DNA from: Bifidobacterium bifidum ATCC 29521 = JCM 1255 = DSM 20456
GTDB taxonomy: Bacteria > Actinomycetota > Actinomycetes > Actinomycetales > Bifidobacteriaceae
Assembly: GCF_001025135.1 (NCBI RefSeq)
Contig: NZ_AP012323.1
Location: 248,001 to 312,000, forward strand
Direction of reading: 5' to 3'
Length of the DNA stretch: 64,000 nucleotides
Shown here: in pieces, positions 47,905 through 56,093 of the stretch
How positions within the stretch are numbered: position 1 is the first letter of the stretch
How the letters are laid out: each line of letters begins with the position of its first letter
Made by a program: the position numbers and the translations under genes
The notes under the pieces: model-generated
The model's input: the letters and a program-made list of their open reading frames with translations, nothing else
Told to the model about the DNA's origin: nothing
Database searches by the model: none

Positions 47905-47948
47905 CTGAAACCGCCGCGGTGCCAATTCTTGCATCGTGGCGGTTTCAG
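47905..47948. terminator. Shared hairpin between convergent genes
   Basis: CTGAAACCGCC pairs with GGCGGTTTCAG over a 22-base loop. It lies between the convergent YbbN-like and CYTH genes. Confidence 0.5.
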
Positions 47949-47973
47949 CGGTTTTGGGCCTGTGGTCTACGCC

Positions 47974-48600
47974 TTATAGTCCCATGCGGTTACGGCCGAA
48001 CTGGGTTTGGAATCGGGGCCCGTCCCGGTGCAGCTCGGCGTCGAAGTCCGCAGCCCACTGCGAGAACGGCCGCGAAGCCAGTCCGTCGTTGCTGAACCGC
48101 GCCTGATCGGTGATCTCCGTCACGCAGAACGATGGAATCTGCAGATTGGTCACGGGTCCGCTACGCTCCGCCTCGGCGACGACCAGCGGGGCGTTCGCGC
48201 CGCCAAATATATCGAGGCTCCATCCATCCTCGCCGATCCATGCGGAGAACCGGTTCTTGATAATCGGACGGCCTCCGCGCATCACCAGTTCCGCGGCTAT
48301 GCGGGCGTCGATCTCCCGTTCGGCCTCATAACGGGTGCCGCCCACCGACGGCCCCTTGACGGTGACGAACGCCTCGGTGAACCGTTCTCGGTATTGCCTC
48401 AGTACGGCTATCGGATCGGTGTCGGCGTTCATATCGATGCGCACCCCGCGTGTCTGTAGCCGCACTCGCAACGCGTAATTACCGTCGTGCACATAATAGC
48501 TCTGCACGATCAGCATCGGCTCGCCGTCATCCAGTTCCAGCGGCAGCGCCCTGCAGAAGAACCGACGTTCATATTCGAAATCGTTCATGGCGATGTCCAT
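47974..48600 (-). CDS. CYTH-domain protein
   Basis: This 208-residue protein has the CYTH/triphosphate tunnel signature near its start (FEYERRFFC, an ExExR variant of ExExK) and paired basic/acidic strands (YALRVRLQTRGVRID, FVTVKGP, TRYEAEREID, IIKNRF, LDIFGG, LVVAEAE), as expected for a beta-barrel tunnel that binds triphosphate and divalent metal. Members include triphosphatases, thiamine triphosphatases and class IV adenylate cyclases; which one this is cannot be told. CTGGAGTGGT precedes the ATG at 48600; the frame extends upstream into tRNA sequence and that part is not coding. Confidence 0.82.
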   Translation of the reverse strand: MDIAMNDFEYERRFFCRALPLELDDGEPMLIVQSYYVHDGNYALRVRLQTRGVRIDMNADTDPIAVLRQYRERFTEAFVTVKGPSVGGTRYEAEREIDARIAAELVMRGGRPIIKNRFSAWIGEDGWSLDIFGGANAPLVVAEAERSGPVTNLQIPSFCVTEITDQARFSNDGLASRPFSQWAADFDAELHRDGPRFQTQFGRNRMGL

Positions 48601-48722
48601 ACCACTCCAGTGTAGTCGGTGCGGGAGCGCGTAAACCCGGGAATTCCGCGAAATTGCCGACATGTTGGGAGTGGGATGGTGTACAGTAATACAGTTGCTT
48701 GCCGCAAGGCGAGCGATGTCTC

Positions 48723-48798
48723 GGGTTCGTAGCTCAGTGGATAGAGCGTCTGTCTCCGGAACAGAAGGTCGAGGGTTCGAATCCCTTCGAGCCCACCA
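48723..48798 (+). tRNA. tRNA-Arg (CCG)
   Basis: The acceptor GGGTTCG pairs with CGAGCCC. The stem TCTGT/ACAGA encloses CTCCGGA with anticodon CCG. The T-arm is GAGGGTTCGAATCCCTTC-like. CCA is encoded at 48796-48798. Confidence 0.95.
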
Positions 48799-48800
48799 GC

Positions 48801-48833
48801 AAAGGCTCCATACCATCGGTATGGAGCCTTTTT
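48801..48833 (+). terminator. tRNA-Arg terminator
   Basis: AAGGCTCCATACC pairs with GGTATGGAGCCTT, followed by TTT. Confidence 0.9.
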
Positions 48834-48839
48834 CATGGT

Positions 48840-49048
48840 CTATCTGCGTTTCGAGGGGGTGATTCGGGATGCGCCGGACATCTATCTACGTTTCGAGGGG
48901 TTGATAGCCAAGTATAAACGCTACGGGAATCGCATGATTCCAGCAAGAATCAGGTCGAAATACTCCGCATATCGTGTTTTGGCAACCCCTTGAAACGCAG
49001 ATAGATGTCCCCAGACTGCAAAATCACCCCCTCGAAACGCAGATAGGA
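48840..49048. repeat. Family-1 dyad element, copy C
   Basis: Rightward units start at 48842 and 48884, and leftward units at 48983 and about 49025. Each pair is 42 bases apart, with a 79-base centre as in copy B. It lies between the tRNA-Arg terminator and the end of the LacI gene, filling nearly the whole gap. Confidence 0.87.
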
Positions 49049-49098
49049 GATGTTGCGGCGAAAGCCGGTCGCGGCGGTTGCCTCCGCCTCGCGACCGG

Positions 49099-50115
49099 TC
49101 AGCTCTTCTTGGGGGCGGTGGTGCTTTCGCGGACGACCAGGCGTGTGGGCAGGATCAGGTAGTGGTCGGCGACGGAGCCTGCACGCGCGTCGAGAATCAT
49201 GTCCACGGCCTTGCGGGCGATCATGTCGAACGGCTGGCTGATGGTGGTGAGCGCCGGGTACAGGTATTGTGCCGGGTACACGTTGTCGAAGCCGACGACC
49301 GACAGGTCAGCGGGCAGGGACAGGCCGCGTTGGCGGGCAGCGCGGTACACGTTGAGCGCCGTGACGTCGTTGCATGCGAAGATCGCAGTCGGCCGTTTGG
49401 CGGCGGGCAGGTCGAGCAGTTGGCATGCGCACTCGTAGCCGCGTTCCGGCATGTAGTCGCCGTAGGCGACCAGCTCGGGATCCAGCTGGATCCCGGCGCG
49501 ACGCAGCGCGGTGGCGTAGCCACTGTAGCGGGCCTGAGCGGATTCTGCGTTCTGCGGGCCGGTGATGATGCCGATGCGCTGATGGCCGAGTTTGATGAGG
49601 TGCTCGGTGGCGATCAGCCCGCCGGTCCAGTTGTCGATGCCCACGCCGAGCGTGTCCTGCGACCCTTCGCCGATGGAGTCGATAATGACGAAGGGAATGT
49701 TGCGCGAACGCAATAGTGTTTTTTCGCGTTCGGTCGCGTTGGACAGCAGCAAAATGACGCCGAGGGGATTGCGGTTGAGGATTTCCCGGAAGCTTTCCTC
49801 GCTGCGCTTGCCCCGCCCGGTCTGCGTGATGGTGATGCCGATGGGCATCGATTTCACATATTCGGTGGTCTCCGCGATCATCGCGTTGATACCGTTCGCC
49901 ATGACCTCGGTGAGCACGAGCTCGATGGTCTGTGATGTCTTCGTGGTGACGAGAGACTTGGAGTACCCGGATTCCTCCATGATTTTCTCGATGCGCGCCC
50001 TTGTGGAGCTGGATACGCCCTCTCGCCCGTTGATGACCTTTGATACGGTCGCGGTGGAGACTCCGGCAAGCTTCGCTATCTCACTGACCCGCGGTTTTTT
50101 CATATCGCCTGCCAT
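49099..50115 (-). CDS. LacI-family transcriptional regulator
   Basis: This 338-residue repressor has the N-terminal HTH and hinge VSEIAKLAGVSTATVSKVINGREGVSSSTRARI (about residues 9-42) and a periplasmic-binding-protein-like sugar domain (VILLLSN, FVIIDSIGEG, GIITGP, AIFACNDVTALNVYRA). CGGAGCAACCG precedes the ATG at 50115. It is divergent from the broken fuconate dehydratase gene, so it probably once controlled fucose catabolism; it may still act on distant sites. Its effector is unknown. Confidence 0.92.
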   Translation of the reverse strand: MAGDMKKPRVSEIAKLAGVSTATVSKVINGREGVSSSTRARIEKIMEESGYSKSLVTTKTSQTIELVLTEVMANGINAMIAETTEYVKSMPIGITITQTGRGKRSEESFREILNRNPLGVILLLSNATEREKTLLRSRNIPFVIIDSIGEGSQDTLGVGIDNWTGGLIATEHLIKLGHQRIGIITGPQNAESAQARYSGYATALRRAGIQLDPELVAYGDYMPERGYECACQLLDLPAAKRPTAIFACNDVTALNVYRAARQRGLSLPADLSVVGFDNVYPAQYLYPALTTISQPFDMIARKAVDMILDARAGSVADHYLILPTRLVVRESTTAPKKS

Positions 50116-50186
50116 CGGTTGCTCCGTTTCTCCCGTACTTCATTGTGGGTGTGTCTGCGTTCGTTGCAGACGCACTTCACACTATA

Positions 50187-50199
50187 GTAAAGCGTTTCG
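50187..50199. promoter_or_regulatory. Candidate LacI operator
   Basis: GTAAAGCGTTTCG fits the half-symmetric AANCGNTT core typical of LacI operators, in the 191-base divergent region between the LacI gene and the fuconate dehydratase remnant. The same AT-rich region has a TTTCTAGAA palindrome near 50217. Confidence 0.45.
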
Positions 50200-50306
50200 A
50201 GATAGATGAAAGAAAATTTCTAGAATAAGTGATGATTTTTCTAAAAAAAGTGTATGATGGGAACGAAACGCAATACATCGAGAACCATTGAGGCGAAGGA
50301 GCCAAC

Positions 50307-51072
50307 ATGGGCACCATCATCGGAGTCAAAACCTACGACCTGCGTTTCCCCACGTCCAGCACGCTGTCGGGCTCGGACGCGATGAACAAGGATCCCGATT
50401 ATCCTCGGCATACGTCGTCATCACCGCCGACGCGGATGACGGCCTGAGCGGCAGCGGCTTCGTTTTCACTGTCGGCCGTGGCAACGACGTGGTCGTGGCT
50501 GCCATCGACTCGCTCTCCCGCGTGCTCGTCGGCCGCAACGTCGAGAACCTGCTCGACGACATGCGCGCCGCATGGGACATGTTCGTCCACGACTCTCAGC
50601 TGCGCTGGCTCGGCCCGGAGAAGGGCGTCGAGCACATGGCCATCGGCGCCGTGCTCAGCGCGCCATCGACCCGATCGCGGTCGCCACCGGCGAGCAGATG
50701 CGGAACCGCATCATGGACAAGCAGTATCGGCAGGCGGGCAGCTTCAAGGTCATGCAGATCGACGCCACGCGCGTCGCCGGGCCGCAGGAGATCGTGCTCG
50801 AATACCTGCTCGCCAACAAGTTCGGCGTGCGCGTGTGCCCCCACGCCGGCGGTGTCGGCCTGTGCGAGGCGGTGCGCCACTTCGCCATGTTCGATTACCT
50901 GGCGGTCAGTGGACAATGGGATGATCGCGTCACCGAATATGTGGACAACCAGCACGAATACTTCGTGCATCCCACTGAGATCGTCAATGGTCGTTACAAG
51001 GCCCCGACCGCTCCGGGCTCGGGCGTCGACATGAAACTCGAAGCCGCCGAACGGTACCTGTACAAGGGCTGA
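50307..51072 (+). pseudogene. Remnant of L-fuconate dehydratase gene
   Basis: The ATG at 50307 (AGGCGAAGGAGCC upstream) starts [17 protein letters not shown], the usual opening of the enolase-superfamily L-fuconate dehydratase. A one-base loss near 50402 then shifts the frame; after it the protein continues [20 protein letters not shown] to EHMAIGAV. Close to 50655 the sequence jumps to the C-terminal part (VATGEQMRNRIMDKQYRQAGSF, FGVRVCPHAGGVGLCEAVRHFAMFDYLAVSG, VDMKLEAAERYLYKG). About 170-180 codons of the barrel, including expected metal ligands, are absent compared with the usual 420-440. The gene cannot make an active enzyme. Confidence 0.88.
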
Positions 51073-51134
51073 TCGCAGCGCCGCGGTGCCGCGGCTCGCA
51101 CGGACACGAACGCAACAAAGGACACTGAAACATC

Positions 51135-52486
51135 ATGGATTTGCATCTGGAAGGCAAGGTCGTCATCCTCACCGGCGGTTTCAAGGGCATCGGCAAGGGC
51201 ATCGCCCTGCGACTGGCCAAGGAGGGGGCCATCGTGGCGGTTATCAACCGCGACGACGGCGCCGCCGAGCAGTTCGACGCCGAAATGAAGGCCATCACCG
51301 ACAACTACCGCACGTATCTGATGGACCTCAACGACACCGACGACATCGCGCCGATCGTCGAGGATGTGGTGAAGACCTACGGCCATATCGACGGTCTGGT
51401 CAACAACGCGGACCGCAACGACAACCTCGACCTCGACCACACCTCGTGGCGCGAATTCGAGCAGTCGCTGCACGGCAACCTCACGCACTATTACGAGCTC
51501 GCCCACCGCTGCGCCCCGTACCTGCGCGAATCGAAGGGCGCGATCGTCGACATCTCGTCCAAGACCGCGCTGACCGGCCAGGGCAAGACCAGCGCCTACG
51601 CCGCCAACTTGCTCGTGTTCGACGCCTCCAAGGGCGTCCACTTCCACGACGAGGTCTTCAAGGACACCGTCTACTTCATGAACAACGTGTTCTGCAACAC
51701 CTCCACCACGCCGACGCAGTGGTACCGCAAGACCGACGCGCTCGCCAAGGCCGCGTTCTCGAACAACGACTACTACGAGGCCGGCGGCAAGGCTTCGGAC
51801 ACTCAGCCTGAGGACAAGCGTGGTCTGGAAGTCGACCCGAAGTTCGTCGGCTTCTCCGGCGGCTCCGACACCCCGGCCGGCAAGCTCGCCGGCATGGCGC
51901 CGAAGCCAAGGCCAACCTCGACAAGGCATACACCTCCTCCAAGCTGCGCGTGGGCCTCGACTCCGTCAAGGCCGGCGTGCAGTGGGCGCCGACGATGAGC
52001 GAGATCCAGGTGCACAACGGCTCCGGTTCTGCCTCCTCGCACAAGCCGGCTGTCGCCGTCGTCAACAGCAACTTCAACAAGCAGGCTCCTGAGACGCTGC
52101 CCGAGTACACCGTCACGCTGGACGGTGACAAGCTGCAGTCCATCCGCTGGATCGGCTCCGAAGGCAACGTGCTGAGCAGCCTCGACGAGGGAGACTACAC
52201 GGTGAGCGGCGAGGGTGACAAGGTCACGGTGAAGATCGCCGCCGACTTCCTCAAGGGCAAGGACGCGGGCAACTACGGTCTGCAGTTCGAGTTTGCGTCC
52301 GTCGCCCCCCGCAAGGTGTCGCTGAACGTGACCGACGAGGCAGTCGAGCCAAGCAAGCCGACGACTCCGGCCAAGCCGGGCGCTAACGAGCAGCCGAAGA
52401 CCGAAGGCGTCGCGAAGACCGGTTCGTCCGTGCCCGCCGTCGCCGCCGGCACCACGATGATCGTCCGCAAGCGTGCCACTCGCTGA
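51135..52486 (+). pseudogene. SDR (fucose dehydrogenase-like) fused to beta-helix glycosidase tail
   Basis: Residues 1-157 are the start of a short-chain dehydrogenase: TGGFKGIGKGIA cofactor loop, LVNNADRND, DISSKTALTGQGKTSAYAA with the catalytic Tyr155. The YxxxK lysine is missing, because at about 51605 the sequence changes to an unrelated extracellular protein (VYFMNNVFCNTST, FSNNDYYEAGG, VDPKFVGFSGG). This is the repetitive style of a right-handed beta-helix glycosidase such as GH136. One base is lost near 51899; the next frame continues to 52486 through a Lys/Pro linker and a shortened membrane anchor ending RKRATR. This is an in-frame fusion left by a large deletion between two genes. 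Confidence 0.85.
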
Positions 52487-52498
52487 ATGACACGCCGT

Positions 52499-52538
52499 AA
52501 AGGCCGGGGCCGGTAACTATGTGCCGGCTCCGGCCTTT
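52499..52538 (+). terminator. Hairpin before lnpA
   Basis: AAGGCCGGGGCCGG pairs with CCGGCTCCGGCCTT, right after the remnant's stop codon. Confidence 0.7.
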
Positions 52539-52633
52539 GCCGGTACGATGGATATAATGGATGTCTTGCCGTTGCGATAACGCCGCGGCAGACAAAATAG
52601 AAGAAACGTTCCAGAGCACAGAAAGGAACATTG

Positions 52634-54886
52634 ATGTCAACTTCTGGCCGTTTTACGATTCCGAGTGAATCGAACTTCGCGGAGAAGACCGCGGAACTGG
52701 CCCGGTTGTGGGGTGCCGACGCGGTTCGCAACTCGGATGGCACGCAGTTGGACGACGAGGTCGTGGCGCTGGGTATGAAGGTCTACACGGCCTACTTCCC
52801 GACCCGCGCGCACAACGAGTGGATCACGCTGCACATGGACGAGACCCCGCAGGTGTACCTGCTGTCGAAGCGTGCGCTGGCGGAGAGCGACACGGTGGAC
52901 GTGTCTCTGATGGACGGTTTCTTCGAGGAGCAGCTCAAGCCGAACTTCGACGCCGACCCGCACAAGTACTGGGAAGTCGTGGACCGTTCGACGGGCGCCG
53001 TGGTGCCGACCGAGCAGTGGACCGTGGACGCCGAAGCGGGCGTAGTGCACGTCTTCGGCGCGGAACTGATGCACGAGTACACGGTCTCGTTCCTCGCGTA
53101 CATCATCTGGGATCCGGTCGAGATGTACAACCACCTGACGAACGGGTGGGGCGACAAGGAGCACGAGATTCCGTTCGATATCTACCACCCGGCGACGCGC
53201 AAGTTCGTGTTCGACACGTTCGAGCAGTGGCTCAAGGACAACCCGCAGGTGGATGTCGTGCGTTTCACGACGTTCTTCTACCAGTTCACGCTGCTGTTCG
53301 ACCAGAAGCAGCGCGAGAAGGTCGTGGACTGGTTCGGATGCGCCTGCACCGTGAGCCCGGCCGCGCTCGACGACTTCGAGAAGGAGTACGGCTACCGCCT
53401 GCGTCCCGAAGACTTCGTAGATGGCGGCGCCTATAACTCCGCGTGGCGCGTGCCGCGCAAGCCGCAGCGCGACTGGATCGACTTCCTGAGCCATTTCGTA
53501 CGCGCGAACGTGAAGAAACTCGCATCGCTGTCGCACGAGGCCGGCAAGGAAGCGATGATGTTCCTGGGTGACCAGTGGATCGGTACCGAGCCGTACAAGG
53601 ATGGTTTCGAGGATCTGGGCCTGGATGCTGTCGTCGGTTCGATCGGTGACGGCACCACGACCCGCATGATCGCGGACATCCCGGGCGTGAAGTACACGGA
53701 GGGTCGTTTCCTGCCGTACTTCTTCCCCGACACGTTCTACGAGGGCAACGACCCGAGCATCGAGGCATGGGACAACTGGCGCAAGGCCCGTCGTGCCATC
53801 CTGCGTTCCCCGATCGCCCGCATGGGCTACGGCGGATACCTGTCGCTGGCCGCGAAGTTCCCGAAGTTCGTGGACGCGGTGGAGCACATCTCGGATGAGT
53901 TCCGCGACATCCACGACCGCACCGACGGCGAGGCGGCCCGCGGCGTGCTCAACGTGGCGATCCTGAACTGCTGGGGCAAGATGCGTTCGTGGATGGCCTA
54001 CACGGTCGCCCACGCGCTGCCGAACAAGCAGACGTATTCGTATTACGGCATTCTGGAGTCGCTGTCGGGCATGCGCGTGAACGTGCGGTTCATCAGCTTC
54101 GATGATGTGCTGGAGCATGGCGTCGCCGACGACATCGACGTGATCGTGACCGGTGGCCCGGTCGACACCGCGTTCTCCGGTGGCTCGGTGTGGGCCGAGG
54201 AGCCGCGCCTTGCGGCGACGCTGCGTGCCTGGGTGCACGGCGGCGGCGCCCTGATTGGCGTGGGCCAGCCGAGCGCCCAGCAGTTCCAGGGTCGTTTCTT
54301 CCAGCTGGCCGATGTGCTGGGTGTGGACGAGGAGCGTCACCAGACGCTGTCGGTGGACAAGTACTTCCCGGCCGTCACGCCGGAGCACTTCATCACCGCC
54401 GACGTGCATCTGGGCGAAGGTGTGCTGCAGGGCTTCCTCGACGCCGGATACCGCAAGCCCCTGTCGGGCTGCGGCGGCGGTCAGGCGATCGGCGAGCTTG
54501 GCGGCATCGACTTCGGCGAGCCGATCGCGAACACGTTCCCGGTCAACGAGGACGTGACGCTGCTGCGTGCCGACGGCGGTCAGGTGCAGCTCGCGGTCAA
54601 CGAGTATGGCAAGGGCCGCGGCGTATACGTCTCCGGTCTGCCCTACTCGGCCGCGAACGCCCGTCTGCTGGAGCGTGCCCTGTTCTGGGCCTCCCACAAC
54701 GAGGGCAAGTATGCGGCATACAGCTCGTCGAACCCCGAGTGCGAGGTCGCGGTGTTCGACAAGTCGGGTTGCTACTGCGTTGTCAACAACACGGATCGCG
54801 CGCAGTCCACGTATGTGGAGCGCGGCGACGGTCGCATCGAGCGCATCGAACTGGCGCCCAGCGGTATCGCCTGGCGCACCATCTGA
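52634..54886 (+). CDS. lnpA: 1,3-beta-galactosyl-N-acetylhexosamine phosphorylase, GH112
   Basis: This cytosolic enzyme splits lacto-N-biose and galacto-N-biose with phosphate to galactose 1-phosphate and GlcNAc or GalNAc, the entry step of the bifidobacterial GNB/LNB pathway. It has 750 residues, the family length. The catalytic Asp is D313 in MFLGDQW, the numbering known for B. longum LnbP. The TIM-barrel, then a trimerisation domain and C-terminal beta domain, are of usual size. GAAAGGAAC precedes ATG at 52634. It is alone here: the usual nahK, lnpC/D and transporter genes are absent, so this is likely the second, unlinked copy (LnpA2) known in B. bifidum. A strong terminator follows. Confidence 0.97.
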   Translation: MSTSGRFTIPSESNFAEKTAELARLWGADAVRNSDGTQLDDEVVALGMKVYTAYFPTRAHNEWITLHMDETPQVYLLSKRALAESDTVDVSLMDGFFEEQLKPNFDADPHKYWEVVDRSTGAVVPTEQWTVDAEAGVVHVFGAELMHEYTVSFLAYIIWDPVEMYNHLTNGWGDKEHEIPFDIYHPATRKFVFDTFEQWLKDNPQVDVVRFTTFFYQFTLLFDQKQREKVVDWFGCACTVSPAALDDFEKEYGYRLRPEDFVDGGAYNSAWRVPRKPQRDWIDFLSHFVRANVKKLASLSHEAGKEAMMFLGDQWIGTEPYKDGFEDLGLDAVVGSIGDGTTTRMIADIPGVKYTEGRFLPYFFPDTFYEGNDPSIEAWDNWRKARRAILRSPIARMGYGGYLSLAAKFPKFVDAVEHISDEFRDIHDRTDGEAARGVLNVAILNCWGKMRSWMAYTVAHALPNKQTYSYYGILESLSGMRVNVRFISFDDVLEHGVADDIDVIVTGGPVDTAFSGGSVWAEEPRLAATLRAWVHGGGALIGVGQPSAQQFQGRFFQLADVLGVDEERHQTLSVDKYFPAVTPEHFITADVHLGEGVLQGFLDAGYRKPLSGCGGGQAIGELGGIDFGEPIANTFPVNEDVTLLRADGGQVQLAVNEYGKGRGVYVSGLPYSAANARLLERALFWASHNEGKYAAYSSSNPECEVAVFDKSGCYCVVNNTDRAQSTYVERGDGRIERIELAPSGIAWRTI

Positions 54887-54928
54887 TCCGGTCGCATCAT
54901 TGCTCCGGATCGGCGTGAACGAGTGAAT

Positions 54929-54974
54929 ATCGGGGTCATCGTCGCCTACTCCTTCGACGATGACCCCGATTTTT
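54929..54974 (+). terminator. lnpA terminator
   Basis: ATCGGGGTCATCGTCG pairs with CGACGATGACCCCGAT over a 10-base loop, followed by five T residues. Confidence 0.9.
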
Positions 54975-55110
54975 CATGCCGCCTGTCCATTGTGCGTACA
55001 TGTACGCATCACCGGATGGGCGGCATAGGTATATTTATTACACGGTAAGCGTGCACAAGCGCGTCGCAACGCAGACAATAATCGCGGATACCCGCGGGGA
55101 ATGAGGAGTC

Positions 55111-55500
55111 ATGAGCGAGAAGATGGAAGCGGTCGCCACGTCGGAGGCACCTGTGGCGCTGGGCGCGTACAGCCAGGCGGTAAAGGCCAACGGGTTCGTG
55201 TTCGTGTCCGGCCAGCTGGGCATCGACCCCACGACCGGCGAACTGGCCGGAGACACCGCCGGTGAGCAGACCGCCCAGGCGCTGAAGAACATCAAGCAGA
55301 TTCTCGACACGGCCGGCACCGGCATCGAGCACGTCGTGCGCGCGACGATCTACATGAAGAACGTCGAAGACTTCAAGGAAGTCGATGCCCGGTACGCCGA
55401 CGTGTTCATCGGCTCCGTCAAGCCCGCCCGCGTTGCCATCGGCGGCAACGACATCCCCAAGGGCGCCCTCGTCGAGATCGACGCCATCGCAGTTCTGTGA
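55111..55500 (+). CDS. ridA: RidA-family enamine/imine deaminase
   Basis: This 129-residue protein of the RidA/YjgF family hydrolyses reactive enamine/imine intermediates released by PLP enzymes such as threonine dehydratase. Visible features are APVALGAYSQAVKANGFVFVSGQLG, EQTAQALKNIKQILDTAG, VVRATIYMKNVEDF and KPARVAIGGNDIPKGALVEIDAIAVL; the Arg of KPARVA and Glu of VEIDAIA are the usual active-site residues. GGAATGAGGAGTC precedes the ATG at 55111. It is probably a cytosolic trimer. It is transcribed alone. Confidence 0.95.
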   Translation: MSEKMEAVATSEAPVALGAYSQAVKANGFVFVSGQLGIDPTTGELAGDTAGEQTAQALKNIKQILDTAGTGIEHVVRATIYMKNVEDFKEVDARYADVFIGSVKPARVAIGGNDIPKGALVEIDAIAVL

Positions 55501-55548
55501 CGGTTCGCGGGGAATCCGAACAGTAACCCGCCTTCAACCAAAGCCGTA

Positions 55549-55588
55549 GCAGTGAGCCTCCACCAGATGCATGATGGAGGCTCACTGC
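55549..55588 (+). terminator. Hairpin after ridA
   Basis: GCAGTGAGCCTCCA pairs perfectly with TGGAGGCTCACTGC over 12 bases. No T tract follows, so its strength as a terminator is uncertain. Confidence 0.6.
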
Positions 55589-55660
55589 TGTGAGTCGTAT
55601 TGCATAACCATGTTGCGCCGATGCTGATGGTTCCGTCGGATGTGGCGTATATGAAGGTGA

Positions 55661-55775
55661 TTTGCGTCCGTAAGTGCGCGCCGAAACGACGACCGTGCGC
55701 ACTTACGGACGCAAATCGGGCCTTTTGCGTCCATATGTTCGCGCACTTGTCGTTTCGGCGCGCACTTACGGACGC
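55661..55775. repeat. Family-2 dyad element, copy B
   Basis: GCGTCC occurs at 55664 and 55727, and GGACGC at 55707 and 55770, with spacings of 63 bases exactly as in copy A. Apart from a few substitutions, the rest of the element matches copy A at 19376-19492. Confidence 0.87.
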
Positions 55776-55786
55776 TTTGGGAGCGC

Positions 55787-55880
55787 CCCCAATCTCGCTC
55801 CGCTCGACAGCCCCCTGTCAGCGGGAGTGCGGCCAACGCTCCCGCTGGCGGGGCTGTCGCAAAGCGACTGGGGCGGTTCA
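55787..55880. repeat. GC-rich intergenic repeat, copy 7
   Basis: CGCTCGACAGCCCCCTGTCAGCGGGAG, then CTCCCGCTGGCGGGGCTGTCG and CAAAGCGACTGGGGCGG. It directly adjoins the family-2 element; the whole gap 55501-56093 holds only these repeats and the ridA hairpin. Confidence 0.6.
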
Positions 55881-56093
55881 CACGTGACACGCTATATAGA
55901 GTCATCAAACGTGTCTTCCAAATCATCTCCGGCCAATCCACCGCATATGTGATGCGGTGGTGAAGGAGTGACGCGGATCACCCTGATTCTTACCCTCGAA
56001 TGCCCCGAACACAGCTGCGCGGCCTATGATGACCTGCACCAATGGCGTTGGCGCGACTATGTCGCGCGGCGAAATATGGAAGCGGGGTGTGAG

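Noticed and set aside
48601-48816. N-terminal extension of the CYTH protein through the tRNA-Arg sequence
   Set aside because: The extra residues come from antisense tRNA sequence; the ATG at 48600 has its own ribosome site.
52637-54697. 686-residue minus-strand frame opposite lnpA
   Set aside because: Antisense shadow of the GH112 gene; composition is Arg/His/Val-rich and unlike a protein.
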